Shown here one piece after another: positions 54,598-63,361 of a DNA stretch of 64,000 nucleotides; the stretch's first letter is position 1; every line of letters starts with the position of its first letter. The notes beneath the pieces were generated by a model. That model saw only the letters and a program-made list of their open reading frames with translations. It ran no database searches and was not told where the DNA came from. This DNA comes from JASSUD01 sp031963445 (GTDB lineage Bacteria; Pseudomonadota; Gammaproteobacteria; Burkholderiales; Burkholderiaceae): NCBI GenBank assembly GCA_031963445.1, contig JASSUH010000001.1:1178001-1242000 (forward strand). Reading direction: 5' to 3'. The translations under genes were made by a program, and so were the position numbers.

Positions 54598-56397
54598 ATG
54601 CGTCAGGATCACATCCGTAACTTCTCTATTATTGCGCACATTGATCACGGTAAATCAACGCTGGCTGATCGTATCATCCAGATTTGCGGCGGTTTATCAG
54701 ACCGAGAAATGGAAGCGCAAGTACTAGATTCGATGGCGCTCGAGCGTGAGCGTGGCATCACGATTAAAGCGCAAACAGCCGCTCTCACTTATCGCGCCCG
54801 CGATGGCAAAGTTTATAACCTAAACTTGATTGATACCCCAGGCCATGTCGACTTTTCTTATGAGGTCAGCCGCTCGCTGTCTGCCTGCGAAGGGGCGCTT
54901 TTGGTGGTTGATGCAAGCCAAGGCGTAGAGGCGCAAACCGTAGCGAATTGCTATACCGCGCTTGACCTTGGGGTAGAGGTGGTGCCGGTACTCAATAAAA
55001 TCGATTTGCCCTCGTCCAATCCAGAAAACGCGATTCAAGAAATTGGCGAAGTGATTGGTATAGACGCTACTGATGCTGTGCGCTGTAGCGCAAAAACCGG
55101 TGAAGGCGTAATCGATGCACTAGAAGCATTAATTGCCCAGGTTCCTCCACCGACAGGTGATCCTGAAGCACCCTTGTCGGCGCTGATTCTTGATTCTTGG
55201 TTTGATCAATACGTGGGCGTTGTGATGCTCGTGCGGGTGATGGATGGCACGCTTAAAGCGAAAGACTCAATTCGCTTTATGGCGACCGGCGCTCATTTTT
55301 TAGTTGAGCAAGTGGGTGAATTCACGCCAAAGGCACAAGCACGCCCCACTTTGTCGGCAGGTCAAGTCGGTTTTGTGATTGCTGGCATTAAAGAATTAAA
55401 AGCCGCCAAAGTAGGGGACACCATTACGCTGGTCAATCGGCCAGCTAGCGCACCGTTACCCGGCTTTAAAGAAATTAAACCGCAGGTCTTTGCGGGGATA
55501 TATCCGGTTGAATCCAATCAATACGATGCACTGCGCGAATCATTAGAAAAGCTCAAATTAAATGATGCGGCTTTGCAGTATGAGCCCGAAGTGTCGCAAG
55601 CGCTTGGTTTTGGTTTCCGCTGCGGCTTTCTTGGCCTGTTGCATATGGAAATTGTGCAAGAGCGGCTGGAGCGTGAATTTGGGATGAACCCCATTACCAC
55701 TGCTCCTACGGTGATCTATGAGGTGCAGCTGCGAGATGGTTCATCCGAGATGATTGAAAACCCATCCAAAATGCCTGATGCCGGTCGGATTGAGCAAATA
55801 CGAGAGCCAATCGTGACGCTTAACCTTTATATGCCGCAAGAATATGTAGGCTCGGTGATTAGCCTGTGCACCTACAAGCGTGGTGCACAGATCAATATGC
55901 TGTATCACGGCCGTCAAGTGCAGCTCATTTATGAAATGCCAATGGCAGAAATCGTTTTCGATTTCTTCGACCGTTTAAAGTCTATCTCGCGCGGTTATGC
56001 ATCGATGGATTATGAATTTAAAGAATATCGTTCCTCGGATGTCGTCAAGGTAGATATGTTGATTAATAGTGAAAAGGTCGATGCTTTATCCATCATCGTC
56101 CATCGTTCGCAAAGCCAATACCGAGGGCGCGAGGTAGCGGCTAAAATGCGCGAGATCATTCCGCGCCAGATGTATGACGTAGCGATTCAAGCAGCGATTG
56201 GGGGCAATATTATTGCCCGCGAAAATGTTAAAGCGTTACGTAAAAATGTGATCGCTAAATGTTATGGCGGGGATATCACCCGCAAGAAAAAGCTTTTAGA
56301 AAAGCAAAAACAAGGCAAAAAGCGGATGAAACAGGTGGGCAGCGTTGAAATTCCGCAAGAAGCTTTTCATGCAATTCTCCATCTGAAAGATAACTAA
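54598..56397 (+). CDS. lepA: elongation factor 4 (LepA)
   Basis: The 599-residue translational GTPase has G1 AHIDHGKST, G3 DTPGHVDF, G4 NKID and G5 CSAKTGEG. Domains II to V follow, and the C-terminal LepA-specific block contains GGDITRKKKLLEKQK. It acts on stalled or mis-translocated ribosomes. It is followed by a type B palindrome and lepB, the usual order lepA-lepB-rnc-era. Confidence 0.97.
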   Translation: MRQDHIRNFSIIAHIDHGKSTLADRIIQICGGLSDREMEAQVLDSMALERERGITIKAQTAALTYRARDGKVYNLNLIDTPGHVDFSYEVSRSLSACEGALLVVDASQGVEAQTVANCYTALDLGVEVVPVLNKIDLPSSNPENAIQEIGEVIGIDATDAVRCSAKTGEGVIDALEALIAQVPPPTGDPEAPLSALILDSWFDQYVGVVMLVRVMDGTLKAKDSIRFMATGAHFLVEQVGEFTPKAQARPTLSAGQVGFVIAGIKELKAAKVGDTITLVNRPASAPLPGFKEIKPQVFAGIYPVESNQYDALRESLEKLKLNDAALQYEPEVSQALGFGFRCGFLGLLHMEIVQERLEREFGMNPITTAPTVIYEVQLRDGSSEMIENPSKMPDAGRIEQIREPIVTLNLYMPQEYVGSVISLCTYKRGAQINMLYHGRQVQLIYEMPMAEIVFDFFDRLKSISRGYASMDYEFKEYRSSDVVKVDMLINSEKVDALSIIVHRSQSQYRGREVAAKMREIIPRQMYDVAIQAAIGGNIIARENVKALRKNVIAKCYGGDITRKKKLLEKQKQGKKRMKQVGSVEIPQEAFHAILHLKDN

Positions 56398-56403
56398 AAG
56401 CTA

Positions 56404-56507
56404 AGAACCTGTTTAGGGTTTTCCTGGTGGTCTGGCGTCGCCGCAGACAGTACAAGACATACGGCAAGGCGGCGCCAGGGCATCAGGGAAACCCTAAACA
56501 GGTTCTA
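56404..56507. repeat. dispersed palindrome, type B (copy 3)
   Basis: About 104 bases with perfect ends AGAACCTGTTTAGGGTTT and AAACCCTAAACAGGTTCT. Inner arms pair TTCCTGGTGG-like and CATCAGGGAA. It lies between lepA and lepB and is in opposite orientation to copy 1. Confidence 0.85.
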
Positions 56508-56552
56508 ACCCTTAGATAAGACAGAACAACTTTCTATTAACGCGGACTATTT

Positions 56553-57446
56553 ATGAACTTTGCGCTCATTCTTTTTACGCTGATGATTATCACAGGGATT
56601 GCCTGGGTTGCTGATCGGCAAATATGGTTGCCGCGTCGTCGTCGAGCTGCTGATGCGGCAGTCATTGAGTATGAGCGTCGCCAGCAGCGTTCGGAAAATT
56701 CCTTAACCGATAAGCAAGTAGCGCAAGCGCATGCATTGTTACGAGACAGTGTGTTAAAGCAGCCTTGGTGGCTTGAATATTCAGCTGGCTTTTTCCCTGT
56801 CATTTTGACGGTGTTTGTCCTGCGCTCATTCATTGCTGAACCATTCAAGATTCCATCAGGTTCGATGACGCCAACGCTTTTGACAGGCGACTTTATTCTG
56901 GTTAACAAATTTGAATATGGAATTCGACTGCCTGTTCTGAATCGAAAGATTCTAGGCAATCACCATCCAAAACGAGGCGATATTATTGTATTTCGCTATC
57001 CTAAAGATGAATCGATTGACTATATTAAACGGGTCATTGGCCAGCCAGGTGATACGGTAGCTTACTTGAATAAGCAGTTAACGATTAATGGTAAACCTGT
57101 GCCAACGAAAGCATTACCTGACTTTTTTGATGAAGACAGTGGGGCTTATCTTAAGCATTACGAAGAAACGCTTAATAGTAAAAAAACTACCGTATTAAAT
57201 AATCCATCCGCCCCGCCATTTGTGATTGGCGCAGATGATTTTTCATTTCGTAAAAATTGTGAATATAGTGGCGCTGGGGTTGTTTGCAAGGTTCCATCTG
57301 GCCATTACTTTGTGATGGGTGATAATCGAGACAATAGTTTAGATAGTCGTTATTGGGGCTTTGTACCAGATCAAAATTTGATCGGCCGTGCCTTTTTTAT
57401 TTGGTTAAATTTTAAAAATTTAAAACGCATTGGTAGTTTTGATTAG
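56553..57446 (+). CDS. lepB: signal peptidase I
   Basis: The 297-residue inner-membrane protease has two N-terminal membrane segments (about 1-20 and 78-95). The catalytic dyad is Ser104 in PSGSMTPTLL and Lys159 in DYIKRVIGQPGD. Box E GDNRDNSLDSRYWG is present. It removes signal peptides from secreted proteins such as those of copA, ftrA and mucD here. Order lepA-lepB-rnc-era-recO is conserved. Confidence 0.97.
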   Translation: MNFALILFTLMIITGIAWVADRQIWLPRRRRAADAAVIEYERRQQRSENSLTDKQVAQAHALLRDSVLKQPWWLEYSAGFFPVILTVFVLRSFIAEPFKIPSGSMTPTLLTGDFILVNKFEYGIRLPVLNRKILGNHHPKRGDIIVFRYPKDESIDYIKRVIGQPGDTVAYLNKQLTINGKPVPTKALPDFFDEDSGAYLKHYEETLNSKKTTVLNNPSAPPFVIGADDFSFRKNCEYSGAGVVCKVPSGHYFVMGDNRDNSLDSRYWGFVPDQNLIGRAFFIWLNFKNLKRIGSFD

Positions 57447-57532
57447 AGCTCGTTTTTAATACGTGTGTTCTATTTCACTGCAGCCTGCCGAGAAAACTTA
57501 CGCTGTAGATAGTGACTATCGATAGGAAGGTT

Positions 57533-58231
57533 ATGCCTTTATCTGAATTAGAAAATCGGCTGCATTATAAATTTCAGCGAGCCGATTTATTACGGCGCGC
57601 GCTAACGCATCGAAGTTATAGCGCGTCGCATAATGAGCGACTCGAATTTCTTGGTGACTCCATTTTAAATTGCGCCGTAGCGGCACTTTTATTTGAGCGT
57701 TTCTCAAAATTAGACGAGGGTGATTTATCTCGCGTGCGCGCCAATCTGGTTAAGCAGCAGTCACTGTTTAAAATTGCCCAAACCCTGAATCTCGCGAAAT
57801 TTTTACAGCTAGGCGAGGGCGAGCTTAGGAGTGGTGGCCTTGAGCGTCCTTCAATTTTGGCCGATGCGCTGGAGGCGATCCTGGGCGCCATTTATCTTGA
57901 CCGGGGGTTTGAAGCGGCACGCACAGTGATTAATTATCTGTATGCACCACTGGTTGAGCAGACTGATCCTCATACCTTAGGTAAAGATGCTAAAACGCTG
58001 CTTCAAGAGTGCTTGCAAGGGCGTAAGATTGCATTGCCACACTACACGGTGATTGCGACACGCGGCGCTGCGCATAGCCAGCAATTTGAAGTGGAATGTG
58101 AAGTAGCTAAATTAAATATTAAAGTATCTGGCATAGGCGCAAGCCGTCGTGCGGCCGAGCAAGCTGCTGCTAAACGCATTTTAGAAATAGTGCAAGCCGC
58201 GCCATTTAACTTCTCTTTAGACGCGTCGTGA
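57533..58231 (+). CDS. rnc: ribonuclease III
   Basis: The 232-residue double-strand RNA endonuclease starts at the ATG after ATAGGAAGG. The signature NERLEFLGDSILNCAVA marks the catalytic domain, and DALEAILGAIYLDRGFE provides further metal ligands. The C-terminal double-strand RNA-binding domain ends in GASRRAAEQAAAKRILE. It processes rRNA precursors. An in-frame ATG at 57512 is less likely. Confidence 0.96.
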   Translation: MPLSELENRLHYKFQRADLLRRALTHRSYSASHNERLEFLGDSILNCAVAALLFERFSKLDEGDLSRVRANLVKQQSLFKIAQTLNLAKFLQLGEGELRSGGLERPSILADALEAILGAIYLDRGFEAARTVINYLYAPLVEQTDPHTLGKDAKTLLQECLQGRKIALPHYTVIATRGAAHSQQFEVECEVAKLNIKVSGIGASRRAAEQAAAKRILEIVQAAPFNFSLDAS

Positions 58232-58240
58232 GCCGAGGAT

Positions 58241-59122
58241 GTGTCTGTTAATCCGATGAATACCATGCACGAAACTGATTTTCGCTGTGGCACCATTGCC
58301 CTAGCTGGGCGTCCCAATGTAGGCAAATCTACGCTACTCAATGCGCTGGTTGGGCAAAAAGTGAGTATCACCTCGCGTAAAAGCCAAACCACGCGCTCTC
58401 AAATTACAGGTATTCGCACGCTTGATCGAGTGCAATACATTTTTATCGATACGCCGGGTTTTCAAACTCGGTATACCGGTTCGCTTAACCGCACCATGAA
58501 CCGCACGGTAAAAACCACAGTCGATTCAGTCGATGTCGTACTGTTTATTGTGGAAGCCAATCGCTTTGGCGCTGAAGACGAAAAGGTATTATCCCTGATC
58601 CCCGCTGACACAAAGACGCTATTAATTGCGAATAAACTGGATTGCATCAGAGATAAAGCAAAACTGCCAGAATTTCTGCAGCAAATGGCCGCTTTACGTC
58701 ATTTCTGTGAAATCGTGCCATTGTCCGCTAAGCGCCCCGATCATGTACAAGCATTACTGAAGCTAGTTGGCTCTCATTTGCCGCAAGCAGAGCCAGTTTA
58801 CGATGAAGATACCCTGACTGAACATAACGAGCGCTTTCTAGCAACCGAAATCATTAGAGAGAAAATATTCCGCTTAACCGGCGATGAATTGCCTTATACG
58901 AGTACGGTAATCATTGATAAATTTGAAGAGCACGGTCGTTTACGCCGCATCTTTGCTACGATTTTGATTGATCGACCCAGCCATAAAGCGATCGTGATTG
59001 GCGCGAAGGGAGCTAAATTAAAGGAGATCAGCACACAAGCACGCTTAGATATGGAGCAGCTGTTTGATGGTCCGGTTTATTTGGAGGTTTGGGTTAAAGT
59101 AAAAAAACTAGAGTCACAATAA
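58241..59122 (+). CDS. era: GTPase Era
   Basis: The 293-residue ribosome assembly GTPase starts at GTG nine bases after rnc. Motifs are G1 GRPNVGKST, G2 region KSQTTRSQI, G3 DTPGFQ and G4 NKLD. The C-terminal KH domain has IGAKGAKLKEI. It binds the 3' end of 16S rRNA. It is probably co-transcribed with rnc. Confidence 0.96.
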   Translation: MSVNPMNTMHETDFRCGTIALAGRPNVGKSTLLNALVGQKVSITSRKSQTTRSQITGIRTLDRVQYIFIDTPGFQTRYTGSLNRTMNRTVKTTVDSVDVVLFIVEANRFGAEDEKVLSLIPADTKTLLIANKLDCIRDKAKLPEFLQQMAALRHFCEIVPLSAKRPDHVQALLKLVGSHLPQAEPVYDEDTLTEHNERFLATEIIREKIFRLTGDELPYTSTVIIDKFEEHGRLRRIFATILIDRPSHKAIVIGAKGAKLKEISTQARLDMEQLFDGPVYLEVWVKVKKLESQ

Positions 59123-59343
59123 TAGAACTTGTTTAGGCTGCTGATAACCTCTCAACTTTCTCCTATTTGAGATCGTGAACAAGCTCTTAATGTCTGTTCA
59201 AAGTCACGAGGACTTAAAGATATTAGAGGTGGTAGGTAAGCATGTTGGGGTTCCTTCGTCACCCCAACCTACGTACTGAATATTCATCATTTATTCGCTT
59301 GCTATGCCGGTAGGGGCATGGTGCAGATAACAGGCTGAGATAA
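59123..59343. repeat. remnants of dispersed palindromes between era and recO
   Basis: The stretch begins with AGAACTTGTTTAGG (a type B end) and contains GAGATCGTGAACAAGCTCTT (a type A outer arm). At 59244-59273 there is a lone left half of the type A core (GTTGGGGTTCCTTCGTCACC and on). It reads as a rearranged or partially deleted element rather than a gene. Confidence 0.6.
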
Positions 59344-60129
59344 GTGGCCACTGATTCTTCTCCCACAACTGAGTCAAATGCGCGTAAGCGCACGCGGAAT
59401 GGCTCGCGCATCATTGAACAACCCAGTTTTGTATTACATCGTTCGCCTTACCGCGAAACAAGTCTAGTGATTGACGTTTTTAGCCGTGATTATGGCCGCC
59501 TGACCTTGCTAGCAAAGGGGGCTAAGCGTCCTCATTCTGCTTTACGGGGTGTGTTGCAAACGTTTCAACCTTTGGCGCTTGGGTGGAGCGGTAAATCTGA
59601 AATGCGCACTCTCACGCGTGCTGATTGGGTCGGTGGGATGCAGCCATTAGTTGGCGATGCACTACTATGTGGCTTTTACGTGAATGAATTGCTTGCGCGT
59701 TTTTGTGCACGCGAAGATGCTTACCAGCAGCTGTTTAATCATTACACTTTAACTTTAACGCGCCTATCTACCGGCTTGCCGAGTGGACCAACATTACGTT
59801 CATTTGAGCGAGTGTTATTGCAGGAAATTGGCTACGCTGGGGCTTTTGAGCGCATAGCTAAAACACGTGAACCAGTGGTGCCCAATAATATTTATGTATT
59901 TGAGCCAGAGCACGGGGTGCGTGCAGCACGCACTAGTGATCCATCGCATTGGCCGAAGGTGTTAGGTCAAACCTTGATTGATATGGAGCAGGATAACTAT
60001 GCGTCTGCGCTTACGCTTACGCAAAGTAAATGCTTGATGCGATTTTTGCTGCACCATTATTTAGGCGGAGCGCCTTTGCATACCCGCCAGATTTTAGCTT
60101 CTGTGTTGAAAATAGCGAAAGGGTTGTAG
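59344..60129 (+). CDS. recO: DNA repair protein RecO
   Basis: The 261-residue protein starts at GTG. After a basic extension of about 25 residues comes the OB-fold domain (FVLHRSPYRETSLVIDVFSRDYGRL, with LAKGAKRPHSALRG), then the helical domain with FERVLLQEIGYAGAF. It loads RecA with RecF and RecR. The TAG stop lies in the first arm of a type A palindrome (60126-60154), so the element has supplied the end of the gene. Confidence 0.92.
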   Translation: MATDSSPTTESNARKRTRNGSRIIEQPSFVLHRSPYRETSLVIDVFSRDYGRLTLLAKGAKRPHSALRGVLQTFQPLALGWSGKSEMRTLTRADWVGGMQPLVGDALLCGFYVNELLARFCAREDAYQQLFNHYTLTLTRLSTGLPSGPTLRSFERVLLQEIGYAGAFERIAKTREPVVPNNIYVFEPEHGVRAARTSDPSHWPKVLGQTLIDMEQDNYASALTLTQSKCLMRFLLHHYLGGAPLHTRQILASVLKIAKGL

Positions 60130-60230
60130 GTTGGGGTGACGAAGGAACTCCAACATGCTGCCGTGGTAATTGGAAGGAAGTTGTTCGGAGGTGGGTTGTG
60201 TTGGGGTTCCTTCGTCACCCCAACCTACGA
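60126..60230. repeat. type A palindrome with arms in reversed order (copy 5)
   Basis: The right arm (GTAGGTTGGGGTGACGAAGG and on, 60126-60154) comes first and the left arm (GTTGGGGTTCCTTCGTCACC and on, 60200-60230) second, the reverse of all other copies. It overlaps the recO stop and fills the gap to pdxJ. Confidence 0.75.
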
Positions 60231-60288
60231 GTCGGCCCCTGTAGATTTGACAAATAGTGCATCACGTTTTAATTGGGTTGCAGAATTT

Positions 60289-61059
60289 ATGAATCATCTT
60301 TTCCCTGCTTTAGATGGCATCAGATTAGGTGTCAATATCGATCATATTGCTACGCTGCGTAATGTGCGGGGCACTGACTATCCGAGCCCATTAAAAGCCG
60401 CCCTGACTGCTGAAGAGGCAGGCGCGGATCTCATTACACTGCATTTGCGAGAAGACCGCCGACATATTCGTGAGGCGGATGTAGAGGTATTGCGCGAACG
60501 CTTACAAACGAGGATGAATCTCGAATGTGCCATTACACCCGAAATGCTCGAATTTGCTTGTCGAATTAAACCGCATGATGTTTGCCTAGTGCCTGAGAAG
60601 CGTCATGAATTGACGACCGAAGGTGGCTTGGACGTAGCTGGGCAGTTACCTACAGTACAGGCTGCTTGTGCTCAATTGGAACAAGCAGGGATACGCGTAG
60701 CCCTTTTCATTGACGCAGACGAAAAGCAAATTCAGGCGGCGCATGCTGCCGGTGCCTCTGTGATCGAACTGCATACCGGAGAGTATGCGAACGCTACCGA
60801 TGACAGCACGCAGCAGCAGATGCTTAAACGCATTGAGCACAGCGCTAATTTAGCTTTGTCATTAGGTCTGCGCGTGCATGCTGGGCATGGCTTGCATTAT
60901 GGTAATGTGCAGCACGTTGCTGCCATAGAAAGTATCGAAGAATTAAATATTGGGCATGCGATCGTCGCGCATGCCCTTTTTGTGGGTTGGGAAAATGCCG
61001 TGCGTGAGATGAAGGCGTTGATGGTTAAGGCACGTGTGGCGTGCTTAGCGACTTACTAA
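60289..61059 (+). CDS. pdxJ: pyridoxine 5'-phosphate synthase
   Basis: The 256-residue TIM-barrel enzyme makes pyridoxine phosphate from 1-deoxyxylulose 5-phosphate and aminoacetone phosphate. The start at MNHLFPALDGIRLGVNIDHIATLRN is chosen because homologues begin about there; the longer in-frame reading from 60136 is merely the translated palindrome. Visible blocks are GADLITLHLREDRRHI, MNLECAITPEML, CLVPEKRHELTTEGGL and LRVHAGHGLHY. It overlaps acpS closely, as in many proteobacteria (pdxJ-acpS). Confidence 0.95.
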   Translation: MNHLFPALDGIRLGVNIDHIATLRNVRGTDYPSPLKAALTAEEAGADLITLHLREDRRHIREADVEVLRERLQTRMNLECAITPEMLEFACRIKPHDVCLVPEKRHELTTEGGLDVAGQLPTVQAACAQLEQAGIRVALFIDADEKQIQAAHAAGASVIELHTGEYANATDDSTQQQMLKRIEHSANLALSLGLRVHAGHGLHYGNVQHVAAIESIEELNIGHAIVAHALFVGWENAVREMKALMVKARVACLATY

Positions 61060-61061
61060 TC

Positions 61062-61457
61062 ATGATTTATGGCATAGGCATTGACATTGTGCAAATTGAT
61101 CGTATTGCTGGTGTTGTAGCGCGCACGAATGGGCGTTTTATCACGCGCATATTAGGCATTGAGGAACAGCAGCAATATCATGCTCGTGCTGCACGCTGTG
61201 CTGAACGTGGGTTGGCTTTTTTAGCCTCGCGTTTTGCGGCCAAAGAGGCTTTTGTCAAAGCACTTGGCTTAGGCATGCGCCAGCCGATGACATGGCATGC
61301 GATGCAAATACTGAATGCGCCAAACGGCCGCCCGCAAATCGTCGCAAATACAACACTTGCTGCCTGGCTACAAGCGCGGCGTATTGAAACTCACGTAACG
61401 CTGAGTGAGGAAAAAGAGTATGCGGTGGCCTATGTATTAGCCGAACAACGTACTTAG
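61062..61457 (+). CDS. acpS: holo-ACP synthase
   Basis: The 131-residue AcpS-type phosphopantetheinyl transferase reads MIYGIGIDIVQ at the start, with the Mg-binding Asp8, and later FAAKEAFVKALGLG with the catalytic Glu. It activates the acyl carrier protein at 48335. It begins two bases after the pdxJ stop. It is distinct from the Sfp-type enzyme at 18100, which likely serves the NRPS. Confidence 0.95.
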   Translation: MIYGIGIDIVQIDRIAGVVARTNGRFITRILGIEEQQQYHARAARCAERGLAFLASRFAAKEAFVKALGLGMRQPMTWHAMQILNAPNGRPQIVANTTLAAWLQARRIETHVTLSEEKEYAVAYVLAEQRT

Positions 61458-61723
61458 AACAGATTGTTAGACTTCCCTTAAAGTTGAGGGAGGCTTGTTT
61501 GATAAGTGCCTAAGGTGGCTATGTTTAGGGTTTAGATGTTTATAGAATTGCGTTCTTTTTGATAAATAAAACGAAGAACAGCGCTGCGTGACGAGAGCGA
61601 GAGATACTAAGGCAGACAATACGCCTGTATGGCATAAAGAATAGCTTTGCTGATGGCTGCGATGTTTTTAAAAAGGAAGATCTGCGTGACGAGCGTGGAT
61701 TAATTTCTTCTAAAGGATATGAA

Positions 61724-62758
61724 ATGAATGTACCAGGGCGCTCTTTAGGGCCTGTTATGTTGGATGTTGTTGGTCTTACGTTAAATGATGACGACATCCG
61801 CCGTATTGCACACCCTCTAACCGGAGGGGTGATTCTTTTTGCGCGCAATTTTGAAAGCCGCGCCCAACTTGCTTTGTTGACTAGACAGATCCGTACGGTA
61901 CGAGAAGATATTTTGATCGCTGTCGACCATGAAGGAGGCCGCGTACAACGTTTCAAAACAGATGGCTTCACTCATTTGCCTGCGATGCGCGAAATTGGTG
62001 CAGTGTGGGAGCGAGATAAGCAGCTTGCGTTACGTGTTGCCACGGCAGCGGGTTATGTGCTGGCGTCTGAGTTGCGTGCGCTTGATATCGATTTTAGTTT
62101 TACGCCTGTGCTGGATTTAGATTATGGCGTTTCAGAAGTGATCGATACACGCGCCTTTCATCATGACGCAGAGGTGATGACCCAGCTCGCCAAAAGCCTA
62201 TGCCATGGTTTAGCGTTGGCTGGGATGGCGAATTGCGGCAAACATTTTCCAGGGCATGGCTTTGTTGAAGCCGATTCTCACCATGCACTGCCGGTAGATA
62301 CGCGTCGGCGCGAAGCGATTTTGCGCGACGCGCGGCCTTATGCTTGGCTTGATATTGCGATGACTGCAGTGATGCCAGCGCATGTTGTGTATTCAGCAGT
62401 GGACAGTCAGCCAGCTGGCTTTTCTAAGATTTGGCTGCAACAAGTATTGCGTAAAGAGCTTGGGTTTTTAGGCGCGATTATTAGCGATGATCTAACCATG
62501 GAAGGCGCTCGTGCCGTTGGCAGTGTCGTAGAGAGCGCACGCGCTGCGTTTGCTGCAGGTTGCGATATGGTGTTGGTCTGCAATCATCCTGAAGAGGCAG
62601 ATCGCGTGCTTAATGAATTGGACTATACGCCGTCATCTGTGTCATTGCAGCGCATCATGCGACTTGCCGCACGTGGAAGTGCGCCAAACTGGGAAGAGCT
62701 TCAGCAAGCAGTTGAATATCAAGCCGCTCGTGAGCTTTTGGCGAAGATGTTTAATTAA
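61724..62758 (+). CDS. nagZ: beta-N-acetylhexosaminidase NagZ (family GH3)
   Basis: The 344-residue cytoplasmic enzyme removes GlcNAc from muropeptides during peptidoglycan recycling. Family motifs are GPVMLDVVGLTLN, VDHEGGRVQRF, NCGKHFPGHG with the loop His and Asp (ADSHHALP), and the nucleophile Asp in ISDDLTMEGA. The ATG has AAGGA eight bases upstream. The order acpS-nagZ is standard. Confidence 0.95.
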   Translation: MNVPGRSLGPVMLDVVGLTLNDDDIRRIAHPLTGGVILFARNFESRAQLALLTRQIRTVREDILIAVDHEGGRVQRFKTDGFTHLPAMREIGAVWERDKQLALRVATAAGYVLASELRALDIDFSFTPVLDLDYGVSEVIDTRAFHHDAEVMTQLAKSLCHGLALAGMANCGKHFPGHGFVEADSHHALPVDTRRREAILRDARPYAWLDIAMTAVMPAHVVYSAVDSQPAGFSKIWLQQVLRKELGFLGAIISDDLTMEGARAVGSVVESARAAFAAGCDMVLVCNHPEEADRVLNELDYTPSSVSLQRIMRLAARGSAPNWEELQQAVEYQAARELLAKMFN

Positions 62759-62797
62759 AAGAGTCAAGTCTGGTAGCGTTTATTCAGCGCTTCTTTA

Positions 62798-62940
62798 GAG
62801 CTTGTTCACGATCTCCAGAACGTCATGTTGGGGTTCCGTATTTAATTAAATGAGTCACCCCAACCTACATTTTGGCCTTTTCGTAGGTTGGGGTGACGAA
62901 GGAACCCCAACACAACCCACTTTTGAAGATCATGAACAGG
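62798..62940. repeat. dispersed nested palindrome, type A (copy 6, insertion variant)
   Basis: The core spans 62827-62911. The left arm carries the same TTAATTAA-containing insertion (GTATTTAATTAAATGAG) as the copy at 51587. Outer arms are GAGCTTGTTCACGATCT and AGATCATGAACAGG. It lies downstream of nagZ. Confidence 0.8.
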
Positions 62941-63014
62941 GAAATTACAAAAAAGATAGCAGCTAGTATTTACCTATGACTCATCTCATTGTTGATGAAA
63001 CGAGTTTTAGCAAA

Positions 63015-63215
63015 TTACTGATTGTCGTCGAAGAAATTCTTAACTTCTTTCTCAGCTTGCTCACGTGTTTTGCCGTATCTCTCTTGAAGCAAGCCAGCTA
63101 ATCTTTCTGCATTGCCTTCTACTTTTTCTAATTCATTATCTGTTAAATCGCCCCACATCGCTTTTGCCTTACCAGCGATTTGCTTCCATTTACCTGCAAG
63201 TGTGTCTTTATTCAT
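63015..63215 (-). CDS. CsbD-family stress protein
   Basis: A 66-residue hydrophilic helical protein: MNKDTLAGKWKQIAGKAKAM, then WGDLTDNELEKVEGNAERL. This is the CsbD pattern, a general-stress protein of unknown mechanism. A good AAGGAAAA ribosome-binding site precedes the ATG. Confidence 0.92.
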   Translation of the reverse strand: MNKDTLAGKWKQIAGKAKAMWGDLTDNELEKVEGNAERLAGLLQERYGKTREQAEKEVKNFFDDNQ

Positions 63216-63239
63216 GGCGCATTTTCCTTATCAGAAAGA

Positions 63240-63287
63240 TAAGGAAGATCTGCATCGTTGAGCTATACGGTACGTCGATCTTCCTTA
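63240..63287. repeat. 11-bp inverted repeat between efp and csbD
   Basis: Arms TAAGGAAGATC (63240-63250) and its exact complement (63277-63287) enclose 26 bases. A related AAGGAAGATCTGCGTGA occurs near 61673. It may be a transcript end for efp or another dispersed repeat; no clear T-run is present. Confidence 0.5.
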
Positions 63288-63361
63288 GTGGCAATAAAGC
63301 TCTTCTTTCTTTTAGCAGAATGCATGCCAATAGAGCTGTATCAGAAATTCAGCGACAGGGC

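Noticed and set aside
60136..60288. N-terminal extension of pdxJ
   Set aside because: The extra codons are the translation of a dispersed palindrome, and family members begin near the ATG at 60289.
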